DNA of 64,000 nt from Mrakia gelida. Its lineage: Eukaryota > Basidiomycota > Tremellomycetes > Cystofilobasidiales > Mrakiaceae. Every line of letters starts with the position of its first letter. Within the stretch, counting starts at the first letter, position 1. A program made the translations under genes and the position numbers. The stretch lies in the NCBI GenBank assembly GCA_024345305.1, contig BRON01000005.1, forward strand, positions 1,178,001 to 1,242,000. Direction: 5' to 3'. The notes under the pieces are model-generated. The model did no database searches, was not told the origin of the DNA, and saw nothing but the letters and a program-made list of their open reading frames with translations. Of the stretch, positions 1 through 11,319 are shown in pieces.

Positions 1-916
1 AAGAGCTCTCTCCCTACGCTCTTCTCCAGAGTCATGTTACAGTCGGTTCCATGCCGGGCGATTTCCGCCAGAGTCGTCAGACTAGCGAGCTCGCGAGGTG
101 CGACTGGAAAGGGTCCGTCGTCGATGAGGTGCTGGATGAAAGGCAGCCGTTGGAGGAGTCCCTTCCCTGTTGACGGAGCGAACTGGATAGTTATTGAAGC
201 ACCGATTGGGTCCTGGCTGGTGATTGTGTAGTGGAGTAGGGTTGTGAAGGAGAGGAGGTCGATAGGTGGCTCGTCGTCCTTGACGCGTCGCCCAAAAGAG
301 GTCAGTCAGATCGGTAGCCAAGGCCACGGATGATGGATGCTAGATACCAGGACGTACTGTAAAAGCGGAGTCGTGAAGGCGTGAGATCTGGACCAGGATG
401 AGACGACAGAGTTGGCGATTCTCGAGTGGGAACTCTCGAGCGAAACGAGCTCCAGCGGCCGCCTGGGTGCAGCGTCGCAGCCAGAGAGCCTGGTGGACTG
501 CAGCTGCCGCACCATACCGTTGAGATACGTCCAAACTCTTGTAGACCTCCAAGACTTGTCGGAAGTAGAGAGCGGCAGACTCTTCCTGATGGATGAAAGA
601 GGGAGGAAAGAAGCGAGCGAAGAGAAGTGGGTTAGATCTGAAAGTGGGGTGAGAAAGAGAAGAGAGACCCAAGGACCTACGAAGAAAGCGATTCCATCAT
701 CTCCAGACAAAGCGAAAGCTTTCCTAGTCTGAAAGGGAGAAGAAGGAGCGAAGGTTAAGACGTGTGTGAAAGTTGAACGACGGGAGGAAGAGGCAGAGGA
801 AGGAGGCGGGAGCTCACGTTCTCCTTCATGAGGCGCACTTGCTCGTCTATAGGTCGACCCCCATCCGGACCGAAGTGCAAGAGAGGTTTGACGAGCTGGG
901 ATGGTGTGAGGGCCAT
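1..916 (-). CDS. MYND-family paralog 1 (partial; C-terminus beyond window start)
   Basis: Start ATG at 916-914. I read four exons. The first encodes MALTPSQLVKPLLHFGPDGG and ends at a GTGAGC donor. The second begins after TTTCAG near 710. The third carries SAALYFRQVLEVYKSLDV, and the last runs off the window at position 1. The N-terminus matches the pattern of two other genes here (39.4-40.6 and 59.1-60.4 kb): a short hydrophobic start, then GPDGG/GPQDG/GSSDG and a charged stretch before intron 1. Those two end in a MYND zinc finger; here that part would lie outside the window, so the finger is inferred, not seen. The gene is divergent from an F-box-like gene, the same arrangement as at 60 kb. 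Substrate and partners are unknown. One intron ends in GACGCGTCAAG, placing the palindromic motif against the acceptor. Confidence 0.6.
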
Positions 917-1126
917 GATCTTTGAGGAGGAGGAGGAGAAGAAGGAGAAATAGGAAGGAGATGGAAGCCGTTCGAGGTCGCTCGAAATGAGCTCGACCCT
1001 TTCCTCCTCCCTATGCTGGATCCCTCACGACCGTCAGCAACGACAAGATCGCAAGCTCTTGACTTTCACCTCATCCTCATCCTCGCCCTCGCTTCTGTAC
1101 TCTCACGAAGTCCTCGCTCCTCGAAA

Positions 1127-2425
1127 ATGGCAAGCAACGACGACCTCGCTCCTTCTTCTCTCGACCCCCTCCCTCCTCCTCCTCCTCCTTCTTCCCTCCC
1201 TCCCCAAACCCACTCAACCACCCTCTCCTCCCCACCCTCTCGACCCATTCCCATCGAAATCTACGACCACATCCTCCAATTCGCCTTCGGTCGCCATCTC
1301 TCTTCCCTCCCTCTCGAAAATCGACTGGACGAACCTCCTTCCCTCGCTCCCCTCCTCCCTCTCACTCTCGTCTCCAAAGGTCTCCGAGAACTCGTCCTCC
1401 CCTTCCTCTACCACCATCTCATCGTCCGCCGAGGGGAGGACTGGATCCAGCTCCTCGATCAGCAGGGACGGCGGATCCGAAGCCGGAAGCGAACCTGGCT
1501 GTCCTCGATTTCGCAGGCTTGGGCGAGCTGGAGGAGGTGTGCATCGGGAACTGGGGACGAGAGGAAGTTGAGGAGGAGGAGATCGATGCAGCAGCCGACG
1601 TCGAGATGAGAGGAGGACCGTACCGCGACCAGACGGTGAAGGGGGGATATGGATCAACAGAACAGGAACTACGTGAGCGGATCGAACAGAACCTTGGAAT
1701 CCTTCGCTCGACGGGACAAAGCACCTCGGTCCTCGATCTCCTCTCCAAAACGGATCCCCCTCTCCTCCGCCTCTCCCTCGTTCCTTTCGAAAGACACACC
1801 CGTTCCTCGCCAGCTCTTCAATCAACCAAGCTCATCTTTCACCCTCCTGGTTGCGCCGGCCGCTCGGCTCTGGAAGGGGAAGGGAATGTGCTGTCGACCC
1901 TCTTGAGGCTCTCGACGGACTGCTTTCCCTCCTCGAGGTTCAACGTGGATCTCGTCCTGAAGGCGGTCTCGGAGGAGACAAGAAAGTCGTTCCTTGCGTC
2001 TCTCGGTCGCTGGGCCAAGGAAGAGGATGGTTGGTGGACTGTGGACGTTCCCTTGCTGCGGGAAGCAAGCTGGTGAGCTTCGACGCGCTCGTTTCGTTCG
2101 CGTTTCGCTGGATCGTCGTTCGGGAACATCCTCTGACCCGCCCCATTCTTTCTTCTCTCGTAGGACCTCTTGAACCCTCGCTTCTTGAATCTTCGGACGG
2201 AGGATAGGGAGAAGGTGGCTAGCCTGTTGTTTCGGTGAGCTCTCGACGCGTCGTTGCTCACTCGTTCCTCGGACATTCTGAATCTCAAGCTGACTCCCTT
2301 TCCCCTTTCTCTCTTTTCCAGATTGCTAGAACTTGTCGTTCATCACGCACCACGCTCAAGTCGCTCTTATCGATGTCGACTTCTTGCCGAGACGACGCGT
2401 CGATGCCGTTGTGCAAGGATGGTAG
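1127..2425 (+). CDS. F-box-like protein 1, with an unexplained frame change
   Basis: ATG at 1127 opens a proline/serine-rich N-terminus followed by an F-box-like segment (PIPIEIYDHILQFAFG, then LTLVSKGLRELVLPFLYHHL). Similar segments occur in the genes at 34-36 and 60.7-62.2 kb. F-box proteins usually recruit SKP1 in SCF ubiquitin ligases; that role is family knowledge. The frame used up to about 1460 does not continue: the protein-like text NLAVLDFAGLGELEEV lies in another frame from about 1490, with no obvious intron between. Later exons are joined by introns at about 2074-2163 and 2235-2322, and the last exon (LSFITHHAQVALIDVDFL) stops at 2423-2425. Either a non-standard intron is missed or this copy carries an indel. 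Exon boundaries in the middle are uncertain. Confidence 0.5.
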
Positions 2426-2830
2426 GAAAGAGGAAGCACAGCTGATGGATAAGAACGTTAAGAGGTAACAGTGGTTCTACTTCGGAGGCCTCGCATAGTC
2501 TAGGTCCGTTGGAGCGATATGAGAGAAGACGGTCGACTACCAACGAGCGAGGAGGGAAGAAAAGAGCGATCGGCGTCGCGACGCTCGCCTTCTCTCCGTC
2601 CTCGACTCGCCTCAAGGATCTCGCTCGTCTACAGAAGCTCCCGCTTGATTCGTTCAAGCGCTAGCTAGCCTTCCTTCCGAGCTAGCAATTTTTACATTCC
2701 AAGCTTTTTCGCCGGCACGGTCGCGAACGAAAGGCAATCGATGACAGATTTCGCCGACCTGACGGTTCGACAAACGAGGGACGTCGCTTTTTTCTGCTCT
2801 CAAACCACAATCCACTCTTTCTCGAACAAG
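2426..2830. other. Spacer between F-box 1 and MFS transporter A
   Basis: About 400 bases between the stop of the F-box-like gene and the ATG of the transporter. It must hold the 3' end of the first and the promoter of the second. I see no gene and no clear TATA box. Confidence 0.4.
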
Positions 2831-5575
2831 ATGGATCTCTCCTCTTTCCACCCCGCTTTCGCCTCCCCCATCAATCTTACCAAACCCATCAACAACGATG
2901 GAGGCGGCTCCGTGTATGACCGACCATCTTCTCGAACTTCCAAGTCCTCCCTCCCCATCGCCAGCGCATCAGCATCCCCTTCAGTGCTCACGGATGTGTT
3001 CAGAGGAGAAGGGGAGGTGATTGAGATGGCTAGTCTTGGAGAGCGAGCTGTGGAGGAGGCGGAGCAGGGAAGCGTTGCGGCTAGCGTCGAGGGTGAGAGC
3101 GGAGAGGTGGACTCGCAAGGACGTCGACCCATCGTTTTGGGGGGGAAGGAGGAGCATCTCGCTTTGGGATCATTGTTCTTCGTCATGTGTGAGTCTTTAG
3201 ATATGGTTCGACGAGGAGGAAGCTGCCTAGATACTGAGAGGGGAGGAGAGAGAAGGCGGGAAGCTGATCTCGGTTCATCGGTACGAATGCTGATCAACCG
3301 CTCTTTTATCTTTTATTCTGTGTCGGTCCTGTCCTTGATGAGTGAGCAGTTCTGGGAGGATGGAACGACGCTACGATTGGGCCTTTGCTTCTTCCGATGA
3401 GGGAGTTCTACAGCGTGAGTTGTCTTCGAGCTTTCTTGAGCTCGACGCGTCGCATCCTTTTTCTTTGCCTTCGTTTCTTCCTTTTCACTGACCGACGCGC
3501 TTCTCTTTCTCTACGCAGATCTCCCTCACGATCGTTTCCCTCACCTTCGTCTTCAACTTCATCGGCTTTCTCCTCGCCGCCGTTTTGAACGTGTGGTTGA
3601 CGGATCGCTTCGGTTTCGGGAAGGTCATGATTCTCGCTGGAGGATTGCAGATAGCCACCTACGCTATCCAGACAGCGGCTCCTCCTTTCCCAGTCTTCTG
3701 CTTCTCATTCGTTCTCAGTGGAACGGGTGAGTTTCGGAGAGGAGGAAGCGAGATCGACGAGACGCGTCGCGACCTCGAGCTGATACCTTTGGCCCCTTCG
3801 TTTCACGTTCTGACAGCGATGGGACTTCAAGACGCCCAGGCGAACGCTTTTGTAGCCCGATTGCCCAACATGCTCGTCAAGATGAGCATCATGCATGCCA
3901 TCTACGGTGCGTCGTCGATCTCCTTTCTCCTCGCTCCTCGGTGATCGAGACGAAACACTCTCAGCTCACGTCTTCCGTACTGTCTCTTCCTTTACTCAAT
4001 CAGGTCTGGGTGCTATGGTCTGCCCACTGGTCTCCACTCAGTGCGTCTGGAATCGATGGCGGGGAAGCCTGTTCTGCAGCAGAGTCGACGTCGCGACGTG
4101 ACCTGATCTCCTCTCCTCATCTTCTCATCTCCTCCCCAGGTTCTCCAAGATCCCTCAGTGGCATTTCCACTACTTCACCTCTCTTGGATTTGCCGCTCTC
4201 GTTAGTATATCCTATCCCTGTCTCCTCGAGGCTTTCGAACCTCTCAAACGATTGACGTCTCTCACGTTCCCTCGTCCGCAGAGCCTCCTCGTCGTTACCT
4301 TCGTCTTCCGAGGTCGAACCGACAACTCGATCCTCGGAGTTCCCGCGGACGAGCAGCTCGCCAACGAGGACGGCGAAGTCTCAGATGCTGCGTCGAAGAT
4401 GAAGGACATCATGAAGAGGAAGGCGGTTCATACGTTCGCCGCTTTCACGTTAGTACTCCTCGCTCGTGCTTTGTTTCGGAACAGGCCTCGAGCTGACTGA
4501 CACGACTGTCTTGTAATCCATTGTTCCAGCTTGTTCTACGTGAGCACTCGTTTCCTTCGGCGAAGAGTCGACGCGATGCAGACTCGAACACGCGACTGAC
4601 TCCCGAACTCCCTTTCCATCTCCCTCGCCTCGCTTTCCACACGTCACAGGTCGGCCTAGAAGTCACCATCGGTGGCTGGATGGTCACCTACCTCATCGAA
4701 GTCCGAGGAGGTCAGTCTCTCTCTCAATCTCCCTCGACGCGTTTGTTTTGACCCCCGCGCTGATGTACTCTTCGTCCCCAGGAACCGCCAACTCCGGATA
4801 CATCTCCACCGGATTCTTCGGAGGTCTTACCCTCGGTCGTCTCATCTTCATCGAGCTCAACCGAAGGCTGGGAGAAAGACGAGCGGTCTATTTCTACACG
4901 ATCTGCTCTTTCGCCCTCGAGTTCATGGTTTGGTGGGTGCCTTCCCTCATCGGGTCAGCCGTCGCTGTTAGTTTCGTCGGCTTGTTCTTGGGTCCCATCT
5001 ATCCGTGAGTCCCTCCAGCTCAAGAAGCTGGACGAGCGGGAACGAAGGAACTGACTTCGATGTCTCGTCTTTTTGGTGCGTCTCGCTTTGCTTCCCCCTT
5101 CTTTCGTCTTTCAGGATTATCATGTCCGTCGTCAGCAAGGTCCTTCCTCGAAGCCTCCAAGGAGGCGCTATCGGATGGATCTCATGGTGAGCTTCAACGT
5201 TCTCGAACTCGGTTTGTGATCGGTTACTGAGCTCACTTCCCTCTCTTCGCGTTCCAGCTTCGGCCAAGGAGGATCCGCTTTGTTCCCCTTCGTTACTGGT
5301 GTGCTTGCTTCCAAGGTGAGCAGTTTCTCTCTCATCGACTCCCTCTCCGGTCTCTCGATGCTGATCCTCGTTCGTCGTCGTCTCGCTCTCCTTCAGCACG
5401 GGTTCGTTCGCCTTCGTTCCCTCTTTGTTCTTCTCTCTCCCCTCGCTGACCATCGCTCACTCTGGTTTGTCTCCCTCTCAGAGTCGAGGTCATGCCTCCC
5501 GTCGTCGTCGCCATGCTCGGAGGTCTCTTCATCCTTTGGTTCTTCACTCCAAAGGTCGACCGACGCGACGAGTAA
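2831..5575 (+). CDS. MFS transporter A (fungal BSC6-like)
   Basis: A major facilitator membrane carrier broken by about ten introns. Exon 1 (2831 to about 3190) encodes a cytosolic serine/acid-rich N-terminus. Exon 2 (3350-3414) gives FLGGWNDATIGPLLLP, close to the GWNDGTTGPLLP signature of the fungal BSC6-like MFS group. Later exons give ISLTIVSLTFVFNFIGFLLA, the repeat-two motif GYISTGFFGGLTLGR, and NRRLGERRAVYFYT. The C-terminus is LFILWFFTPKVDRRDE and the stop is at 5573-5575. The protein should have 12 membrane helices; the substrate cannot be read. A close paralog lies inverted at 15.1-17.9 kb with the same N-terminal start, signature and C-terminus. Introns carry GACGCGTC copies at 3442-3452 and 3761-3768. 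The gene is convergent with the cystathionine beta-synthase gene. Confidence 0.85.
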
Positions 5576-5848
5576 ACGAATTGAGGCGGAACAATGGCCT
5601 CGCGTTTATTTTGGCCCGCAGAGATCGATATATGACACGAACATGTCAGACCCATCAAGAGTCGGCGGTGAATCCCCTTCTACCGCGTGAGGAGGAGACG
5701 ACGACCAGACGACGAGAAAGCGAAAGCGACGACGCGCGTTCTTTCGAACGAACAAACGAGAGAGAAACAAGCAAGGGATAGCATCTAACGGGAAAAGCAA
5801 AGAGAAGAGAAGAAATAAAGCAAAAGCAACCAACGTCCCAGCCCTCAT

Positions 5849-8502
5849 CTAGACAGCCTTCTCAGCGTCAGAATCAGGCGGGCTGGGAAGCGCCTTCTCG
5901 ACCTTCTCTCCCTCCCTCGGTCCGAGGATCTCTCCGATCTGGGTAGCGAGATCCGACTTGCCCCAGGTCGATCGCTGAAGGAACCATTCTTTGCTGAGGT
6001 AGTTTCTGTTGAAGAGGGAAGGAGGGAAAGAAGTGGAGGAGGGGAATGATTAGGGACGCGTCGACTCGACGAGGACGAGCCGATTCGACTCGGAAGGGCA
6101 GAAAGGCAACGAGGGAGCCGAGGAAAGAGACGGCGGAACTCACCGAACTCCATCAGCAAGAAGAATGACGACGTTGACGTCCTTCTTGGAACCGAATCGT
6201 TCGTAACCTCCGAGAGGGAAAGGTCGAGTGTCCTTGAGCCAAACGCAGGCCGACGAGAGTGCTGATCCAGAAGAACCTCCAACGAGGAGACCTGTGGGCG
6301 AGAACGAGAGCAAGGGAACACCAAGTCAGCCGAGCGGAGAACGGGACGAGCGAGAAGCGACAACGTTCGCGTCGAGAGAGGACGGAAAACGAACCTTCGA
6401 GCTTGTGAGCCTTCCTGGCGTACTCAAACGAGATGTCGTCGGTCGATTTCACCCAGTGGTGAATCTGCGACGAGATCGGGTTGAGGACTTCTGGACTGTT
6501 GGTTCGAACGAGAAAAAAGAAGCGAGAAGAAAAAGAGAGAGCTGGGGTCAGCGAGACGAGACGACGCGAGGAGAAAAGGGAGGGAGGGAAAGGTCGATCG
6601 TGCTCACATGAAATCGTATCCCTCACCGAGTGACCCAAAAAAGTCTTCAAGTAGTTAGAATCTAATAGCACAGAGGCGCCCGAACAAGAGGAATGACTGA
6701 CGATTCCTTCCTGGAGAAGAGAGAAGAGGAAAGCGCGCGACGAGGAACGAAAGGGAAAGAGGTCAGCGACGTGTTTTCGATTCGATTCGCCTCGTTTTCG
6801 AGATCACGTTCCAGGAAGAGAAGAAGAGTGAGAGGTCTACTCACGACTTCGTAACCAGAGATCTCTCCCTTTCCGTTTCCAGCGAGGATAGATCCGACGG
6901 GGTCAACTCCAACGACGAATCCGTGATCTCCAGACTTCCAAGCCTCCTCGTCGGTTCCGGTCTGAGCCTCCTTCATTCCTCGAGAGACACCCACTGCGAA
7001 GGGAAGAAGACGAGAGGTCAGTCTCGACGCGTCGAACGAAAAAGAACGAAAGGCTCAGAGGGAGGAAGGGAAACGAACTGATGGTTCCTCCAGTTCCAGC
7101 TCCAGCGAAGAACACGTCGACGGTCTTGCGAGGAAGAGTCGAGGTCTGGATAGAGTGGTTGATTTCGGGCCAGGTGGTGAGGTAGTGAGCGAGAGGGTTC
7201 TGGGGGTTGGTGTACTGGTTGAGGATGACGGCGTGAGGGATGGCAGCGCAAAGACGTTCGGCGACCCTGGAAGAACAGCGCGTTTTGGGTTCGAGGTCAG
7301 CGGTTGCGTTTCGAGCGAGAAGAAAGATCTGTGTCTGTAGAGATGAGAAGAGAGCTGGAGACTGACTCGATGTGAGATCCAACCTCGTTCCATGCCTTCT
7401 CGTTGGGAGTTCGAATGACCTCGGCTCCCATCGACCTGAGGGTAGCCTCCTTCTCGAGCGACATCTGTGAGGGAAGGATGAAACGAAGGTCAGAACGGAA
7501 CGGTCGGGCTGAGAGGTGGTAGAGAGGTGTACGAACCTTCACGGGCATAGTGATGATGCATTGGTATCCCTGAAAAGGCGAGAAAGAACGAACAGGAAGG
7601 AAAGGTCAGCGTCTTGGCTCAAATTCGTCGAGCCGCTTCCGTTTTCCGCTGAAGCCGAGGATCTGTAGAGACGAATCTGACTCACCCTAAGAGTAGCAGC
7701 CATGGCGAGTCCGATACCAGTGTTTCCACTCGTGGGCTAATTTGCAAGGAGAAGAGCGAAGAGGAAGGAGCGGACGGAAGAGCCAACGTGGTCAGCTCTT
7801 GGGTTGTTGACGAGCGCGGAACGAGCGAGCTGAAGAAAGTTCTCACCTCGATGATGACCGACTTTCCAGGGATGAGGACTCCATCCTGCTCAGCTTGGAG
7901 AACCATAGCCTTCGCGATTCGATCCTTGGTCGATCCTCCGATAGAAAGGAAATCAACTTTGGCAACTGGAGGGAGGGGAAAGGAAGGAGAGAAACTGGTC
8001 AGCAGGGCTTCGTCGCGAGAAGGAGGAGAGAACGACGGATCGCAACAGCAAGAGGAGCTCGGGACAGAGTTCGAGGATGTAGATCGTTCAGAGGGTTCTA
8101 GAGTGGCCCCTCTATGGATGTGACTCGCGAAGCAAAGGGAAGGAAGGATAAAAGGCGAGCTCGACTTCGAGCTCCTTCTTCGTCAACCTTCCCTCCCTCC
8201 CTTCCTCCTTCTCTCGTCTCCTCAGCTTCACCCATCCCACTTCTCGATCCCGGGGGATCGACCCATGCCTTCCCCATCCATCCACGAGCCTCCTCGACCA
8301 AGAAAAATCTGCACTCACTGAGGTTGCAAGCGAGACCCTGATCCTTTGCGAGAGTGGAGAGCTGAACGAGAGGGGTGTGGCCGACTCCCTCCAGGGCGTC
8401 AGAGAGAACGCCTCGGCTGAAGTTGGTAGTATCCAAGGTAGGGGAAGAAGAGGAGGACATGGAAAGGTTGGCGAGGGGCAGGGTAGAAGGGGAAGAAGAC
8501 AT
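5849..8502 (-). CDS. CYS4: Cystathionine beta-synthase core, lacking the C-terminal CBS pair
   Basis: A PLP enzyme of transsulfuration (serine plus homocysteine to cystathionine), probably cytosolic. The start is at 8502. Exons in order encode [10 protein letters not shown], the PLP-lysine region [12 protein letters not shown], the phosphate/asparagine loop [61 protein letters not shown], the EGIGYDF motif typical of CBS rather than bacterial cysteine synthase, and [10 protein letters not shown]. The motif EGI-GYDF is built from a 9-nt exon (6702-6710) and a 14-nt exon (6608-6621). The usual NPGGS before the lysine reads SIGGS. Translation ends at DAEKAV (5849) soon after the catalytic fold, so the Bateman regulatory module of yeast and human CBS is absent. 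A diverged cysteine synthase is the alternative. Confidence 0.82.
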
Positions 8503-8827
8503 GCGTGCTGGTGGTTGGGAGGGAGCAGGACAAAGGTCAAAGTTTCAACGACCAAAAAGAGAGTCAACTTGAGAAGGAGCCCCTTTTGGTTTGCGTCGCT
8601 GTCCTTCTTGCCTGCCCGATGTTTTGTTTCCTGCGAATATTTTCGTGGGCAGGGAGATGAAGCCAAGACTCTACGACGCGTCGGGGTGAAGATTTGAAGG
8701 TGACTACCCTAAGATCCGGAAGCGGCAGCTCGAAATAACCGTCGAACAGGGCCAAGGTCGAACGTCGAAGCTCAACTTCAATTCGGCATCGACCGCCATC
8801 ATCTTTTCCCTTCCTCCTCTCACGAAC
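8503..8827. promoter_or_regulatory. Divergent promoter region, CBS / tandem unknown gene A
   Basis: About 325 bases separate the two divergent start codons, so both promoters must lie here. A GACGCGTCG copy is at 8675-8683. No TATA box is convincing. Confidence 0.4.
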
Positions 8828-9850
8828 ATGTCTAGATTCACCAACGGCTCCGAGGATGCAGCTATGTCAGTCCTGGGATGAGATCTTCGCGCGTTTGACG
8901 CGTCAAGCTAGAGGAGAAGACGAACGCGATCTCAAAGAAGGAAGCTCACCTCTTTCGTCCCTCCCTTCGTTTCGATCTTCTTTGCTCCTTCCAGCCTCAT
9001 CGACCCCAAAATCAAGCCTATACCGACGCAAGCCGAAGTAGTCAGAGCTCTGAAGGAGTTGGGTGAGAGCTCGAGCCAGCTCAAATCTTTGTTTCGTCGA
9101 GAGATCTCGAGCTGACCTCCCCTCCCTCCCTCCCTCCGAACCTCTCCTCCTTCTCGTGCAGATCTGCCCCGAGAGAAGGACCAGATCAACCTCGTTCTCG
9201 AAGGATGTACGTGTCACCTCCCTCTGCCTTTCCCTCGGTGCTCTCTGACTGACTCCTCTCCTCGTCTCTTTCATAGATGGTTCGTTCTCGTTCGCACACA
9301 CACACACAGCCCGACCTGTTAAGCCGACTCGACTCGACGACTGATCTTGTCTTCCCACCCCCATCTCAGTCCTCCAAAAGCTCCAGCGCGGTAAATCCCA
9401 AGAGGATATCTCCCGGAAACTCGAAATGCTAGAAAGAGGGCTGGACGAACTTGGGTGCGTCCATTCCATCTCGCTCTCTCTGTCTCGCTCGTTTCTCTTC
9501 CCTCCCTCGTCCCTTCCTCCCCTCCTCTTTCTTTTCCCCAAGCCCTCCTAACCCCATCTCCCAACCCGGTGTTTCCCAGTCTCCCCAAAGCCCTAGCCTC
9601 CTACTTCCACCAACTCCGAACGAAACTCTTCCTCCCGCCGTCGCACTTCCGTCCCAGTCGACCGGAAACGAAGGTGCCGCTGGAGGATCAGTGGGATTAC
9701 GGGAAGAAGTACGAGCCTTCGAAGTTCTTTCAGTTGCTTACTTGGTGAGTTCGTTGTGGAAGAGACGAGGAGGGGGGGAAGATGAGGGACAACGAGGCGA
9801 CGAGCTCAAGAGCTGACTTTGGCGTTGTTTTTGGTTTGGACCTTTTCAGA
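8828..9850 (+). CDS. Unknown small protein, tandem copy A
   Basis: ATG at 8828 (MSRFTNGSEDAA). Splicing gives a protein of roughly 135 residues: ILIDPKIKPIPTQAEVVRAL, LPREKDQINLVLEGYVLQKL, SQEDISRKLEMLERGLDELG, then YFHQLRTKLFLPPSHF and KVPLEDQWDYGKKYEP. There is no signal peptide or membrane segment; the centre looks helical. I do not recognise the family. Between exon LPREKDQ...EG (ends 9206) and the exon starting at 9370 lies a 3-nt exon ATG at 9277-9279, flanked by two complete introns that each have a CTGAC branch point. The last intron splits the stop codon (TG at 9744-9745, A at 9850). A near-duplicate follows directly downstream. Intron 1 carries GACGCGTC at 8897-8904. Confidence 0.72.
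9277..9279 (+). other. 3-nt microexon ATG in tandem copy A
   Basis: The context is TTTCATAG|ATG|GTTCGT. The upstream intron starts at 9207 with GTACGT and has CTGAC about 25 nt before its acceptor. The downstream intron ends at 9369. Inclusion turns GGA-T...TC into GGA-TAT-GTC (Gly-Tyr-Val). Skipping keeps the frame and gives Gly-Phe, so regulated skipping is possible. Confidence 0.65.
9295..9310 (+). repeat. Short CA microsatellite inside an intron
   Basis: A run of alternating C and A sits in the intron just after the 3-nt exon of copy A. Copy B has no comparable run. Confidence 0.7.
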
Positions 9851-10363
9851 GTTTAGAGCGGATGACAACGGGAACGGGGATTCTTGGAACGATCATATAG
9901 ATGGGGGCTACGTTTGAGCTCGAGGGCTGGGAAAATCGCCCTTCGCGATGACCCTGACGCAAAGAGGCGACGCGTGATGGTCAACCCCGGACGCGTCGAG
10001 AACAGGCTTTCTTGAGCCTTTCTAGACGACGTATTGGACGAGATCGAAACAACGACAGCATCCATGCAGCACCTCGTGCTTCAGTGCCATCTTTCCTTGG
10101 AGGAGGAGGGAGGTCAAAGCGACCAGAACCGACTCGCCTCGTCGCATTTCTTCTTGTCCGCCTGGTGTTTTTGTTCACGCTATCCTTCGATGAAGGGAGA
10201 GCCCCCGGCCGGAAGACCGCATCGACGAGAAGATCTGTGAGTGACTAACGCGGTAATCTGGACCCGGAAGACTCCGAAATAGAGACGACGAGCCAAGAGA
10301 GACCGAACGGTTCGACATTCTGACGTCCAACCACCACCACCAGCTATATATCCCTCCCTGAAC
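9851..10363. other. Spacer between the tandem unknown genes
   Basis: Holds the 3' end of copy A and the promoter of copy B. Two ACGCGT copies lie near 9965-9995 and a TATATAT run sits about 15 bases before the copy B start codon. No gene seen. Confidence 0.4.
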
Positions 10364-11319
10364 ATGTCTCGATTCACCAACGGTTCAGAGGATGCAGCTA
10401 TGTCAGTTCTTCGTCGTCTCTCTCCGAACTTGAACGTGTCAAGATGGTGAAGAGGGCAAACGAACACGATCAGGAAAACGAGCGAAGCTCACCCTTTCTG
10501 TCCTCCCTGGTTCTTCCCTTTCCTTCGACCTCTCTCAATCCTTGCAGCCTTATCGACCCCAAGATTAGACCGATTGCCAACCAGCGGGAGGTAGTGGCAT
10601 TACTTCAAAAGCTAGGTACGCATCCGCCAAGCTCGTCCTGTCGTCTCGACTCTTTCGACTCGACCTCATCAACTCTCTCAATGCCTCCCTCCCTCCGTCC
10701 GTTTCCTCCTTTCCCTCGGACAGATCTTCCTCGCGAGAAGGACCAGATCCCTCTCATTCTCGAAGGATGTACGTTCTAGCTAGCTCGCTCCTACTCTCTC
10801 TCCACCTTCTTGAACTGACTCGTCCTGCCCTCTCCCTCCTCCATAGATGGTTTGTTTCGCCCTCGCTCGCTCGCTCCTCACACAGCCCGTCCTGTTCAAC
10901 GCTCGACGCTCGAACTGACCCTTTCGTGCTGTCCTCTCTCTCTTCTTTTGTCAGTGCTAAAGAAGCTTCAGCGTGGTAGCTCCCAAAAGGACATCTCCTT
11001 GAAACTTGACTTCCTCGAACGAGCAGCACACGAAGTTGGGTCAGTCGCGTCGGCCGCACTCGATTCCGCTCCTCCTCGTCCTCGTCCTCCCCCTCGCCCG
11101 TTTCGCTCCCTGAAGCAAGCACCGAATGAACTCCCCTTTCTCCTTTTTTTCAGACTCCCTCACGCCCTGGGGTTCTACTTCCTTCAAATCCGAGCGAAAC
11201 TCTTCCTCCCCGCGTCGGACTACGAGTTTCGACCTGTTCAACCTCAGAGCAAGGTGCCGCTGGAAGATCAGTGGGATCCTGTAAGGAAATCGGGCTCGGG
11301 AGGTATTTGGATCGACTGA
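10364..11319 (+). CDS. Unknown small protein, tandem copy B
   Basis: A tandem duplicate of the preceding gene in the same orientation. ATG at 10364 begins the same MSRFTNGSEDAA with the first intron at the identical base. Exons give ILIDPKIRPIANQREVVALL, LPREKDQIPLILEGYVLKKL, SQKDISLKLDFLERAAHEVG, LPHALGFYFLQIRAKLFLPA and KVPLEDQWDP, ending GIWID at 11317-11319. All intron positions are shared with copy A, including the 3-nt exon ATG (10847-10849). An additional intron follows the stop in the 3' UTR (about 11325-11440), at the site where copy A splits its stop codon. The length is about 135 residues. Function is unknown. Intron sequences have diverged much more than exons, which argues for selection on the protein. 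Confidence 0.75.
10847..10849 (+). other. 3-nt microexon ATG in tandem copy B
   Basis: The context is CTCCATAG|ATG|GTTTGT. The upstream exon ends at 10768 and the downstream exon starts at 10955. Both flanking introns contain their own ACTGAC branch-like element. It is the same three bases at the same codon as in copy A (Gly-Tyr-Val). Confidence 0.65.
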
